Source of the DNA: Acidobacteria bacterium RIFCSPLOWO2_12_FULL_68_19
Lineage (GTDB): Bacteria > Acidobacteriota > Vicinamibacteria > Vicinamibacterales > UBA2999
NCBI GenBank assembly: GCA_001767525.1
Contig: MELF01000049.1
Span: 78,419 to 142,418 of the forward strand
Direction: 5' to 3'
Length of the DNA: 64,000 bases
Position numbers and translations under genes: made by a program. Below are positions 33,807 to 42,696 of the stretch, one piece after another; position 1 is the stretch's first letter; each line of letters opens with the position of its first letter. A model generated the notes under the pieces. It did no database searches and was not told the DNA's origin. It saw only the letters and a list, made by a program, of their open reading frames with translations.

Positions 33807-35048
33807 ATGCCAATGCGCACATTTCCGCCGATGCTGGTCGCCGCCCTGGCGCTCGTGACGGTTTCGTGTGGCGGCGGGAGCGAACCCGCTGAATGGACGA
33901 TGACGCTCGACCGCGTGGCCTCGCCCGCCGGCGCCGCCAGCAGCGAGCCGCAGATCACCGTGGCCCGCGGCGGCGTCGTGCTGAGCTGGGTCGAGCGCGT
34001 CGGCAAGACCACCTCGTTGAAGTTCGCCGAGCGCACCGGGTCGGGCTGGAGTACGCCGGTAACGGCCGCCGCCGGGGATAACTGGTTTCTGAGCTATGCC
34101 GACGTGCCATCGGTCATGCGCCTGGAAAACGGCACGCTGGTAGCCCAGTGGCTCGAGAACATCGATCCGGTCAGGGAGTCCTACAACCTGCTGCTCTCCT
34201 ATTCGACCGACAGCGGCAAGACGTGGGCGCGGCCGTTCATGCCGCACCACGACGGGACTGAGACGCAGCACGGGTTCGCCTCTCTCCTCGAGCTGCCGGG
34301 CAACGCGCTCGCCGTCATCTGGCTCGACGGACGCAACAGCGAGTTCCTCGACAACGACCCGGCGAGCGGCACGATGACGCTGCGTTCTGCCGCGTACGAC
34401 GCCGGCTGGAAGCAGATGGCCGACCTCGAGATCGACCACAAGGTGTGCGAGTGCTGTTCCACGACCGCCGCCGTGGCCCAGGACGGGGCGATCACGGCGT
34501 ACCGGGACCGCAGCGACGACGAGGTGCGCGACATTGCCGTCTCGCGGCTGGAGGGCACCAAGTGGACCGAGCCGGTGCCCGTTGCCAGGGACAACTGGCG
34601 GATCGATTTCTGCCCCGTGAACGGCCCGGCGCTGAGCGTCCGCGGACGCGACATCGTGGTGGCGTGGTTCACCGTCAAGAACGAGGTGGGCCAGGCCTAC
34701 GCGGCGTTCTCGAAAGACGGGGGACACACCTGGGGCATGCCGGTCCGGCTCGACGACGGCGGGTCGCTCGGGCGCGTCGACGTGGAGCTGCTCGACGACG
34801 GCGCCTCGGCCATCGCATCGTGGGTAGAGTACGCGCAAGGCGCATCCGAGGTCCGCATCCGCCGCATCGATCGCCTCGGCGCGCGCTCGGCGCCCATCAC
34901 GGTGGCCGGCGTCAGCGGCGGGCGTGCGAGCGGCTTCCCTCGGATGGCGCGGCGCGGCAACGAGCTGGTCCTGGCGTGGTCCGACAGCGGCCCGAGCGAA
35001 GACGGCCAGCTCCAGGTGCAGACGGCCGTCGGCCAGTTGCCGGACTGA
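33807..35048 (+). CDS. Sialidase-like beta-propeller lipoprotein
   Basis: A 413-residue protein with a lipoprotein signal (LVAALALVTVSC; lipobox VSC near residue 21). The body consists of propeller blades with Asp-box-like elements (STDSGKTW, SKDGGHTWG) typical of the exo-alpha-sialidase superfamily. An unusual cysteine cluster, HKVCECCSTTAAV, lies near residue 214. Sialidase activity is not implied, since the catalytic residues were not identified. The alternative ATG at 33813 would also keep the signal. It is convergent with the 35064-35618 gene. Confidence 0.75.
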   Translation: MPMRTFPPMLVAALALVTVSCGGGSEPAEWTMTLDRVASPAGAASSEPQITVARGGVVLSWVERVGKTTSLKFAERTGSGWSTPVTAAAGDNWFLSYADVPSVMRLENGTLVAQWLENIDPVRESYNLLLSYSTDSGKTWARPFMPHHDGTETQHGFASLLELPGNALAVIWLDGRNSEFLDNDPASGTMTLRSAAYDAGWKQMADLEIDHKVCECCSTTAAVAQDGAITAYRDRSDDEVRDIAVSRLEGTKWTEPVPVARDNWRIDFCPVNGPALSVRGRDIVVAWFTVKNEVGQAYAAFSKDGGHTWGMPVRLDDGGSLGRVDVELLDDGASAIASWVEYAQGASEVRIRRIDRLGARSAPITVAGVSGGRASGFPRMARRGNELVLAWSDSGPSEDGQLQVQTAVGQLPD

Positions 35049-35063
35049 ACGGCGCCGCGGCCG

Positions 35064-35618
35064 TCATCGGCGAATCACGGCGCGAGCCAGCTCCGGCATC
35101 GCCTCGTCCAGCAGCGCGCGATACAGCATCGCCGGCGAGGCGTACCGCCCAGATCCGTATCGCACCTTCCGCGCCAGGGGCTCGATGGCGAGCAGCTGAC
35201 CGGTCGTGCCGCTGATGAGCACGAGCTCCACCTCGAGGAAGTAGCCGGGGTCCACCACGTACATGCCGCCCCATCCGGAGCGCGATGACACTCGCGGCGG
35301 CGCGCGCTTCAGTTTCAGCGTTCCGGTCGCGATACGTTGCGCGCCGTATTCTTCACCGAGAACGCGCCAGTACGCGTCGTCGGCCAGCAGGGCAGCGTGC
35401 TGCAGGCGGACTGGTTCCGCCTCGATGACGTCCAGGACGCCCTGCCGGCGCAGTGCGGCCCGGAGCAGCCGCGCCGCTTCGGCGTTCGCGTCGAACGACC
35501 CGTCATCCTCGACGAGGAAGCCCGCGACGAAAATGCGGTTGGTGGACCCGTACGCCGTCCCCGCCACCAGCAGGACGAGCGCGGCACCGATCGCCACACG
35601 TGAGCTGGCTCGTGACAT
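35064..35618 (-). CDS. Secreted hypothetical protein after cusA
   Basis: A 184-residue protein with a signal peptide (VAIGAALVLLVAGTAYG). The mature chain resembles the N-terminal part of CsgG-like or DUF-type secretion accessory domains: RIFVAGFLVEDDGSFDANAE, then LGEEYGAQRIATGTLKL and YFLEVELVLISGTTGQLL. The family call is tentative. Its ATG begins one base before the cusA stop codon region, with no gap, so it is the last gene of the Cus-type operon. A role in efflux is possible by context only. Confidence 0.55.
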   Translation of the reverse strand: MSRASSRVAIGAALVLLVAGTAYGSTNRIFVAGFLVEDDGSFDANAEAARLLRAALRRQGVLDVIEAEPVRLQHAALLADDAYWRVLGEEYGAQRIATGTLKLKRAPPRVSSRSGWGGMYVVDPGYFLEVELVLISGTTGQLLAIEPLARKVRYGSGRYASPAMLYRALLDEAMPELARAVIRR

Positions 35619-38600
35619 CTACAACCCCATTCCTGAGACGGCAAGCCGGCCCCTGCGCCACGCCCGCACTTTCATGATGTAGAAGATCACCGGCGTAATG
35701 ATCAGCACGTGGATGGTTGATGTGACCATGCCGCCGATGATGGGCGCCGCGATCGGCTTCATCACGTCCGCGCCGACGCCGGTGCTCCACATGATCGGCA
35801 GCAGCCCAGCCATGACCACGCTGACCGTCATCAGCTTCGGCCGCAGCCGGAGGACCGATCCGGCCACAGTCGCCTCCCAGATGTCCTGCGGCGTGATCTC
35901 GCCGCCCCGGCGCAGTCGTGTGTCGAGCGCTTCGTGCAGGTACACGACCATCACGACGCCGGTCTGCACGGCCACGCCGTAGAGCGCGATGTAGCCGACC
36001 CAGACGGCCACCGAGAAGTTGTAGCCGAGCAGCCACTGCAGGATGACGCCGCCCGTCATGGCATACACCACCGACAGCATGACGATCGCCGCTTCCGACA
36101 CGGAGTGGAACGTCAGGTACAGCAGCATGAAGATGATGAAGAAGACGATCGGAATGAGGATCCGGAGGCGCTCCCGCGCCCGCACCTGGAACTCGTACTG
36201 TCCGGTCCAGAGCAGCGTGTACCCGGGCGGCAGCGGGACGGCCGACTCGATCGCCGCACGCGCGCGCTCGACGTAGCCGCCGATGTCACGCGTGGCCGTG
36301 TCGACGTAGACATACCCGGCGAGCTGCCCGTCCTCGTCCCGGATCATCGCCGGCCCCGACGTCAGCGCGATGTCCGCGAGCTGTCCGAGCGGCACCTGCG
36401 CGCCCGCCGGCGTCTTCACGAGGACTCGTTCGAGGCCGGGGATGTCCTGCCGGAAATCACGGTCGTACCGCACGTTGACGGGATAGCGCTCCCGTCCCTC
36501 GATCGTGCGGGTCACGTTTTGCCCACCGATGGCCGACTGGATGACGTCCTGCACGTCCTCGATCGCCAGCCCGTGGCGGGCGATCGCCTCCCGGTCGATC
36601 CGGATGTCGGTGAAATAGCCCTGCGACACGCGCTCCGCATAGACGCTGCGCGTCCCCTCGACGCCCTGGAGGACCTGTTCGATGTCGCGGCCAATGCGCT
36701 GAATCTCGTTCAGGTCGGGCCCGAACACCTTGATGCCAATCGGCGTCTTGATGCCGGTCGACAGCATGTCGAGGCGGTTGCGAATCGGCTGCGTCCAGCT
36801 GTTCGGCAGCCCGGCGAACTGCAGCGCCTCGTCCATCTCGGCCTGGAGTCGCTCGGTCGTCATCCCCGGCCGCCACTCCGCCTTCGGCTTGAGCGTGATG
36901 GTGGTATTGACCATCCCCATGGGCGAGTTGTCCGTCGGCGTCGTGCCGCGGCCGACCGTGCCGAACACCCGTGCGACCTCCGGGAACTCGCGCAGCAGCT
37001 TGTCCTGCACCTGCAGCACGCGCGTCGCTTCGCCGATCGACATCCCCGGGGGCGAGGTCGGCATGTACAGGAAGGCGCCTTCGTACAGCGGCGGCATGAA
37101 CTCGCTGCCGATGCCGAGCACGAGTGGAATCGTGAGCGGCACGACGGCGAAATTCACGAGGAGCGCCGCCCACCGCCACCGCAGCGCCAGCCGCAGCATC
37201 GGCGCGTACAGCGCGGTGAAGGAGCGCGACACGGGATTGGCCGACTCCGGCTGCAGCCGGCGGCCGCGAATGAAGATCGTCATCAGCACCGGCACGAGCG
37301 TGATCGACAGGAGCGAGGCGAAGATCATCGCGAACGTCTTGGTGAACGCCAGCGGCCGGAACATGCGCCCTTCTTGCGCCTCGAGCAGGAACACCGGCAC
37401 GAACGAGACGATGATGATCGCCAGCGAGAAGAAGATGGCGCGACCGACCTGCCGGGCCGCCTGCACGACCACGGCTGGCTGATCCGCATAGGCCGGCACC
37501 GTTCCACCCCGCTCCTCGTCCGGCTCCGCCACGCGCCGGTACGCGTTCTCCACCATCACGATCGACGCATCCACCAGCACACCGATCGCGAGCGCGATCC
37601 CGCCGAGCGACATGATGTTCGACGTCACGCCGAGGTAGTACATCGGGATGAAGGACGCCACGACCGCGACCGGCAGGGCGAGGATCGGAATCAGCGCCGA
37701 CCGGACGTGGAACAGGAAGACGACGATCACCAGCGAGACGACGATCGCTTCCTCGATGAGCGTGGACCGGAGCGTCGCGATCGACTCGCCGACGAGCCAC
37801 GAGCGATCGTAGGTGGGGACAATGCGCACCCCCGCCGGGAGCGAGGCCTCGGTCTCCTGCAGCCTGGCCTTGACGGCGTCGATCACCTCCAGCGCGTTCC
37901 CGCCGAACCGCATGACGACGATCCCGCCGACCACCTCGCCGCGGCCGTCGAGCTCTGCCACGCCGCGGCGGATGTCGGGGCCGATCCGCACCTGCGCCAC
38001 GTCGCGCACGCGGACCGGCGTGCCGGCGGCGCTCGCGCCGAGCGAAATCTGCTCGATGTCGGCGGACGACTGCAGGTAGCCCCGCCCGCGGACCATGTAC
38101 TCGCGGCCGGCGAACTCCAGGAGCCGCCCCTCGACGTCGTTGTTGCTCGCCTGAATGGCGCGGACCACGTCCTTCACGGCAAGGTCGTACGCGGAGAGCT
38201 TGTTCGGATCGAGGCTCACCTGGTACTGCTTGACGAAGCCGCCGATGCTGGCGACCTCCGCGACGCCGGGCACCGCGGCCAGCCAGTAGCGCAGATGCCA
38301 GTCCTGCAGGCCGCGCAGATCCGCGAGCGTGTGCCGACCGGTCTCATCGACGAGCGCGTACTCGAACACCCAGCCGACACCGGTGGCATCCGGGCCGATC
38401 ACTGGATCGACGCCCTCCGGCAACTGGCGGCGGATGCCCTGCAGGTACTCCACCACCCGGCTGCGGGCCCAGTAGAGATCGGTGCCGTCCTCGAAGATGA
38501 CGTAGACGTACGAGATCCCGAAGTCGGTGAAGCCGCGGACCGTCCGTACGTTGGGTGCCGAGATCAACGCCGTGACGATCGGGTAGGTGATCTGATCCTC

Positions 38601-38783
38601 GATCAGGTCGGGGCTGCGTCCCTCCCACTCGGTCGATACGATCACCTGGACGTCGGAGATATCCGGCACCGCGTCGAGCGGCGTCGCCGTCATCGCCCAG
38701 ACGCCCCACAGCGTCAATGCGACGGTGCCGGTGAAGACGAGAAACCGGTTCCTCGCGCACCACTCGATCGTGCGTTCAATCAT
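35619..38783 (-). CDS. cusA: CusA/CzcA-type heavy-metal efflux RND pump
   Basis: A 1054-residue inner-membrane RND transporter. It starts MIERTIEWCARNRFLVFTG and includes PDISDVQVIVSTEWEGRSPD, FEDGTDLYWARSRVVEYLQ, GIALAIGVLVDASIVMVENA and GSEFMPPLYEGAFLYMP, all characteristic of the heavy-metal efflux family. It should expel monovalent Cu/Ag or divalent cations via the CusB- and CusC-type partners encoded upstream. Substrate specificity cannot be decided by eye; the copper context favours Cu/Ag. The ATG at 38783 gives the standard family N-terminus. Confidence 0.93.
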   Translation of the reverse strand: MIERTIEWCARNRFLVFTGTVALTLWGVWAMTATPLDAVPDISDVQVIVSTEWEGRSPDLIEDQITYPIVTALISAPNVRTVRGFTDFGISYVYVIFEDGTDLYWARSRVVEYLQGIRRQLPEGVDPVIGPDATGVGWVFEYALVDETGRHTLADLRGLQDWHLRYWLAAVPGVAEVASIGGFVKQYQVSLDPNKLSAYDLAVKDVVRAIQASNNDVEGRLLEFAGREYMVRGRGYLQSSADIEQISLGASAAGTPVRVRDVAQVRIGPDIRRGVAELDGRGEVVGGIVVMRFGGNALEVIDAVKARLQETEASLPAGVRIVPTYDRSWLVGESIATLRSTLIEEAIVVSLVIVVFLFHVRSALIPILALPVAVVASFIPMYYLGVTSNIMSLGGIALAIGVLVDASIVMVENAYRRVAEPDEERGGTVPAYADQPAVVVQAARQVGRAIFFSLAIIIVSFVPVFLLEAQEGRMFRPLAFTKTFAMIFASLLSITLVPVLMTIFIRGRRLQPESANPVSRSFTALYAPMLRLALRWRWAALLVNFAVVPLTIPLVLGIGSEFMPPLYEGAFLYMPTSPPGMSIGEATRVLQVQDKLLREFPEVARVFGTVGRGTTPTDNSPMGMVNTTITLKPKAEWRPGMTTERLQAEMDEALQFAGLPNSWTQPIRNRLDMLSTGIKTPIGIKVFGPDLNEIQRIGRDIEQVLQGVEGTRSVYAERVSQGYFTDIRIDREAIARHGLAIEDVQDVIQSAIGGQNVTRTIEGRERYPVNVRYDRDFRQDIPGLERVLVKTPAGAQVPLGQLADIALTSGPAMIRDEDGQLAGYVYVDTATRDIGGYVERARAAIESAVPLPPGYTLLWTGQYEFQVRARERLRILIPIVFFIIFMLLYLTFHSVSEAAIVMLSVVYAMTGGVILQWLLGYNFSVAVWVGYIALYGVAVQTGVVMVVYLHEALDTRLRRGGEITPQDIWEATVAGSVLRLRPKLMTVSVVMAGLLPIMWSTGVGADVMKPIAAPIIGGMVTSTIHVLIITPVIFYIMKVRAWRRGRLAVSGMGL

Positions 38784-38825
38784 GCCTGTCACTCATCAGG
38801 ATGCCGACGTGCCTCGTACCCCACC

Positions 38826-39275
38826 TCATTGCGCGGTGACCGACAGCGTCTCGCTGTCAATCGGCTGGCCGCCACGGCTCACCGTGACGGTCACATCCCA
38901 GCTCCCGGCCATCAACACCATGCCGGTCCCGGTATACCGGCCGCTCCCCTCGTGCGTGAGCTCGACGCGGTTCCGCATCTCGCGCATGTTCATCTGCGGC
39001 ATCGCGGCCATGTAGAACTCCGCCGACACGCTGGCGTCGGTCACCGGCCGCCCGTTCTCGTCCATCACCGCCACCTCGAACCTGTTCTCGCCCGTCTTCG
39101 GCGGCGCCGGAGTGCTCGCGAACGCGATCGTCAGGTCCCGCGCCGCTCCCGCTGTCGGCGCGGCCGCCGCCGGGGCCGCGGGAGCGGTGTCGCCCGCCGG
39201 CGGCTGACTGCTTCCACACGCGGCCACGAATGCACCACCTGCCACCAGTCCGAGCATCACGATCAGTCGTGTCAT
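38826..39275 (-). CDS. YtkA/FixH-like domain lipoprotein
   Basis: A 149-residue lipoprotein: signal MTRLIVMLGLVAGGAFVAAC with lipobox VAAC, then a Pro/Ala-rich linker. The beta domain has TGENRFEVAVMDENGRPVTD, EFYMAAMPQMNMREM and TGTGMVLMAGSWDVTVTV. The Met-rich AAMPQMNM loop is well suited to Cu(I) binding. The same domain is fused to the end of the CusB protein encoded next upstream. It is probably a periplasmic metal-binding partner of the pump. GGAG supports the ATG at 39275. Confidence 0.83.
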   Translation of the reverse strand: MTRLIVMLGLVAGGAFVAACGSSQPPAGDTAPAAPAAAAPTAGAARDLTIAFASTPAPPKTGENRFEVAVMDENGRPVTDASVSAEFYMAAMPQMNMREMRNRVELTHEGSGRYTGTGMVLMAGSWDVTVTVSRGGQPIDSETLSVTAQ

Positions 39276-39286
39276 CGTCGTCTCCT

Positions 39287-40807
39287 TCACCTCACCAGTA
39301 CCGCGAACTGCCTCGACCCCACACGCTGGCCGTCCCTGTTGACATTCACCGTCACGTCCCATCGACCGCCCGTCATCACCTGACCCGTGCCGCGGTACAG
39401 GCCTCCTCCGACCGGCGCCAGCGTCGTGTCGGTCCGCACCGCCGGCATGTTCATCGCCGGCATCGCCGCCATGAAGAAGGTCACGGTAACCGCCCCGTCC
39501 GGAACCGATCGCCCGGATGCGTCCTTCACCGTCACCTCGAACGTGTTGTCTCCCGTTCGCGGCGGATCGGGTTCGGTCCTGAAGGTGATCGCGACGGTCT
39601 CGGCAGCGGCGCCGGCCGAGGCGGGAGCGGGCCCCGCCTCGTACCGCTCGACGGAGGCGCGGAGCTGACTTTCGGAATCGAGGAAGAAGGTGGCGCCAAG
39701 CGCGACCTGCTCGCCGGGCTTCAGGCCGTCGAGGATCTGCACGCGGTCGCCGAGCCGCTGTCCCACCGTGACGTCGCGCGGCAGGAAGTAGCCGTTCCCC
39801 TCGGCCACGAAGACGCGCTGACGCGTGCCTGAGTCGAGCAGCGCGTCCGACGGGACGGTGATGCTCCTGCCGAGCGGCGCCTCCAGCGCGACGTTCGCGT
39901 ACATGCCGGGCTTCAGCCGGGTGCCGCGGTTGGCGAATGCGAACCGGACCCGCATCGTCCGGGTCCTTTCCTCGACGAACGGATAGATGTAGATGGCGCG
40001 GCCGGCGAATCGCTCGCCGGGATAGGCGTCGAGCGTCACCGTGGCCGATTGGCCGACGTGGATGAGCGGCATGTCGTGTTCGTAGATATCCGCTTCCACC
40101 CAGACCTGCGTGAGATCCGCGATCTTGAAGAGCGTCTGCCCGGGCGTGACGAACATGCCTTCGAGGACGTGCTTCTCGATGACGTAGCCACTGACGGGCG
40201 AGCGGAACGTGACGGCGGTCTGCGGCTGCCTCGTCTCATCGAGCGCCTGCATCTGGTCGGAGGGAATGTCCCAGAGGGCGATGCGCGTGCGGGCGGACTC
40301 GACCAGGCGCTCGGCCCGCTCGCGCGCGTCCGGGATGCGCGACTGGCGCAGCTGGTCGCGCGTCGTGAGCGCCAGCAGATACTCCTGCTGCGTGCTGAGC
40401 AGCTCGGGGCTGTAGATGGTGAAGAGCGGCTCCCCGCTCGACACGAACCGGCCCGTATAGTCGACGTGCAGATCGCGAATCCACCCCTCGACCTTCAGGT
40501 TCACGTCGCTCAGGCGCGTCTCGTCGTAGCGCACCGTGGCGACGGTGCGAATCGTCTTGGCGAGCAGCGCCTGTTCGACCGGCGCCGTACGGACGCCGAT
40601 CAACTGCTGACGCCGGAGATCCAGGTTGACCGGGGCGCGTGCGTCGGGAGCCTGCGCGTGCGGCTCCGGCCGAAGCGGCGTGTCGACCGCCGTCTCCGCC
40701 GGCACTTCTCCGGTCCGCTGGCGCAGGCCGAGCGCCGCAGCCGCCGCGACCCCAACGAGCGCCACGAGCGCCGCGGCCAGTATCTTGCGCGTGGGTGTGG
40801 TCGTCAT
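39287..40807 (-). CDS. cusB: CusB-type membrane fusion protein fused to a C-terminal YtkA-like domain
   Basis: A 506-residue periplasmic adaptor. It has an N-terminal membrane segment, the NLDLRRQQLIGVRTAPVEQ start of the barrel-sandwich region, VEGWIRDLHVDYTGRFVSSG, helical-hairpin sequences, DIYEHDMPLIHVGQSATVTL and the membrane-proximal domain. From about residue 400 it continues into a YtkA-like domain (GDNTFEVTVKDASGRSVPDG, MAAMPAMNMPAVR, GGRWDVTVNVNRDG). The Met-rich loop parallels that in the following lipoprotein. Ordinary CusB lacks this tail or has a CusF-like domain instead. GAGGAGAGGG precedes the ATG at 40807. Confidence 0.88.
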   Translation of the reverse strand: MTTTPTRKILAAALVALVGVAAAAALGLRQRTGEVPAETAVDTPLRPEPHAQAPDARAPVNLDLRRQQLIGVRTAPVEQALLAKTIRTVATVRYDETRLSDVNLKVEGWIRDLHVDYTGRFVSSGEPLFTIYSPELLSTQQEYLLALTTRDQLRQSRIPDARERAERLVESARTRIALWDIPSDQMQALDETRQPQTAVTFRSPVSGYVIEKHVLEGMFVTPGQTLFKIADLTQVWVEADIYEHDMPLIHVGQSATVTLDAYPGERFAGRAIYIYPFVEERTRTMRVRFAFANRGTRLKPGMYANVALEAPLGRSITVPSDALLDSGTRQRVFVAEGNGYFLPRDVTVGQRLGDRVQILDGLKPGEQVALGATFFLDSESQLRASVERYEAGPAPASAGAAAETVAITFRTEPDPPRTGDNTFEVTVKDASGRSVPDGAVTVTFFMAAMPAMNMPAVRTDTTLAPVGGGLYRGTGQVMTGGRWDVTVNVNRDGQRVGSRQFAVLVR

Positions 40808-40818
40808 GATCCCTCTCC

Positions 40819-42180
40819 TCATGGCTGCTCGATGCCGTCCGCGGCAAACATTGCCGGCGCGAGGTCGGTTCCGACGGCGCGTTCGAGGTCGGCGATGGCC
40901 TCCTCGAGGTCGCTCACCGCGCCGTAGTAGGCGAGCTGCGCGTCGAGCAAGACGCGCTGGTTGTCGATGAGCGCGAGGAAGTCGACGCGGTCGGCCTGAT
41001 AGGCGACGCGCGAGACCTCGAAGGTCTGCTCCGACTGCGGCACGATGCTGGTCCGCAGCAGATCGGCCCGCTGCGCCGCCGATTGGACGCGCACGTACGC
41101 CTCCTGCACGGCGTACCGGACGGCATTCTCGACGGCTCGCGCGCGCGCGACCGCGGCGTCGATCTCCGCCCGCGCCGCGGCGACGCGCGCATCCAGCCGG
41201 CCCCGCGACCATGGCGCCCCGGGCCACGTCATCCCCACGGTGGCGGTCCACGCGTCGCCGCCGCGCGGCGTCAGCATGTAGCCGCCCCCAACGAAGAAAT
41301 CCGGCGTGTACTCCGCCCGGGCCGCCGCAAGCCCCGCCTGCGCCCGCTCGCGCTGGAGGGCGGCGGCACGCAGCTCCGGCTGCCGCTCGAGGGCCAGGCG
41401 CTGCAGCTCAACAGCGGCGGGCAGGAGGACGCGCTCGCGTGGCCTCCCCACGGGACCGATGGGCGCGTCGGGCGGCCGGTCGAGCAGCGTGTTGAGCTGT
41501 GCCTCGGCGATGCGGGCCCGCTCGTCCATCATCACGAGGTCCTCGTGGACCCGGGACAGCTCGACGACCGCCTTCAGCACGTCCTGCTGCGAGATTCGGC
41601 CCGTCGCGTACTTGGCCTCGGAGATGTCGGCGAGCTGCCGCAGCAGATCGACGCTCGCCAGGTGGATGTCGATGTGCGTGCGCGCCAGGAACAGCTCCGC
41701 GTAGGCGCGCTTGACCTCGTCCACCACCGCGCGCGCCCGGATCGCGATCTCGCCCGCCGCCACATCGGCTTCCTTGTCCAAAACGGCGGCACGAGCTCGA
41801 CGCTTTCCTCGCCCGGGAAGGTCTTGCCCGAAGGTCAGCATGTACATGCTCGTGTCGCGCGGGTTGACCGAGCCTATCGGCCACTGCCAGATCTGCGCCT
41901 CGAGCGACGGCGGCATCAGGAATCGCTCCTCCGCCGGACGCAGGCGCGCGGCGTCGAACTGCCTCCGCAGCGCGACCAGCGTTGGATTGCGCGCGAGCGC
42001 CTCGTCGAGCGCCGCATCGAGCGTCAGCGGTGGTCCTTCGTGCGCATGCCGCTGCTCGAAGGTGTGCAGGCCGTCCTGCAGCTGCCGCGGAGTCGCGGCG
42101 CCAGCCGTGGCGCCCGAATCGGCCCAGGCCGGTCCGGCGGCGGCGAGCGCAAGAAGTACGGCGAAGATGTGTCGAGACAT
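40819..42180 (-). CDS. cusC: CusC/TolC-type outer-membrane efflux protein
   Basis: A 453-residue protein with signal peptide MSRHIFAVLLALAAAGPAWA and two TolC repeats of long helices and short strands. Landmarks are LTLDAALDEALARNPTLVAL, AYAELFLARTHIDIHLASVD, KYATGRISQQDVLKAVVELS and EYTPDFFVGGGYML. No lipobox is visible, unlike E. coli CusC. It forms the outer-membrane duct of the tripartite pump. The start at 42180 was chosen for the signal peptide. Its stop is 12 bp from the cusB start. Confidence 0.88.
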   Translation of the reverse strand: MSRHIFAVLLALAAAGPAWADSGATAGAATPRQLQDGLHTFEQRHAHEGPPLTLDAALDEALARNPTLVALRRQFDAARLRPAEERFLMPPSLEAQIWQWPIGSVNPRDTSMYMLTFGQDLPGRGKRRARAAVLDKEADVAAGEIAIRARAVVDEVKRAYAELFLARTHIDIHLASVDLLRQLADISEAKYATGRISQQDVLKAVVELSRVHEDLVMMDERARIAEAQLNTLLDRPPDAPIGPVGRPRERVLLPAAVELQRLALERQPELRAAALQRERAQAGLAAARAEYTPDFFVGGGYMLTPRGGDAWTATVGMTWPGAPWSRGRLDARVAAARAEIDAAVARARAVENAVRYAVQEAYVRVQSAAQRADLLRTSIVPQSEQTFEVSRVAYQADRVDFLALIDNQRVLLDAQLAYYGAVSDLEEAIADLERAVGTDLAPAMFAADGIEQP

Positions 42181-42316
42181 GGCAATTTCCAGCCCTGGAC
42201 CCGAGCGGCTCTGGCGGGCGGGCCTGGCCCGCGAGCCGATCACCACGGACGTGCAACAACAGCCACCGCCGGTACGCACGACCGGCGTACTCGCGGGACA
42301 CCGAGAGGAAGCGGGA

Positions 42317-42679
42317 CTAGATCAGGAAGGACGCGAGAAGGACGTACAGAGGCGGCGAACCCAACTGACGCGGAGCGCGGTCATGGAGAGCCGCAGGAGG
42401 CACGAACGGACGGACGTCCGGCAACGCCGAGGGTACGGCGGGCGCCGGTCGCATCGGATGTGCGACCTGGCCGTCTCGGTCCGCTGGCGCGTTCAACTGC
42501 TCCGACGTTGCACAGCAGTCGGTCACGCTCGCCCCGGACGCGAGATCGCCCAGATGGGCGCAGCAGATGTGACGGTCCGCGGCGGCGCTCGACCAGCCAG
42601 CGCACGCCGCCAGTGCGGGTGCGGCCGTCCAGACCAGGAGCAGCAACGCACAGGCGGCGGCAGATCGACGAAGCCTCAC
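42317..42679 (-). CDS. Small Cys/His-rich secreted protein upstream of cusC
   Basis: A 120-residue protein starting at a GTG (42679, with GGAG five bases upstream). The signal segment AACALLLLVWTAAPALA is followed by CAGWSSAAADRHICCAHLG and SVTDCCATSEQ. Two CC pairs and a His suggest soft-metal binding in the periplasm. The C-terminal half is Pro-rich and ends in a hydrophobic stretch (LYVLLASFLI) that may be a membrane anchor. No family was recognised. It lies 17 bp below the DUF6152 stop in the Cus operon. Confidence 0.6.
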   Translation of the reverse strand: MRLRRSAAACALLLLVWTAAPALAACAGWSSAAADRHICCAHLGDLASGASVTDCCATSEQLNAPADRDGQVAHPMRPAPAVPSALPDVRPFVPPAALHDRAPRQLGSPPLYVLLASFLI

Positions 42680-42696
42680 CACGTCTCCATGGTACT

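Noticed and set aside
35934..39383. A 1149-codon plus-strand open frame antisense to cusA
   Set aside because: Arg/His/Asp-rich and low in complexity, with no signal or motif; it mirrors the codon bias of cusA and its neighbours.
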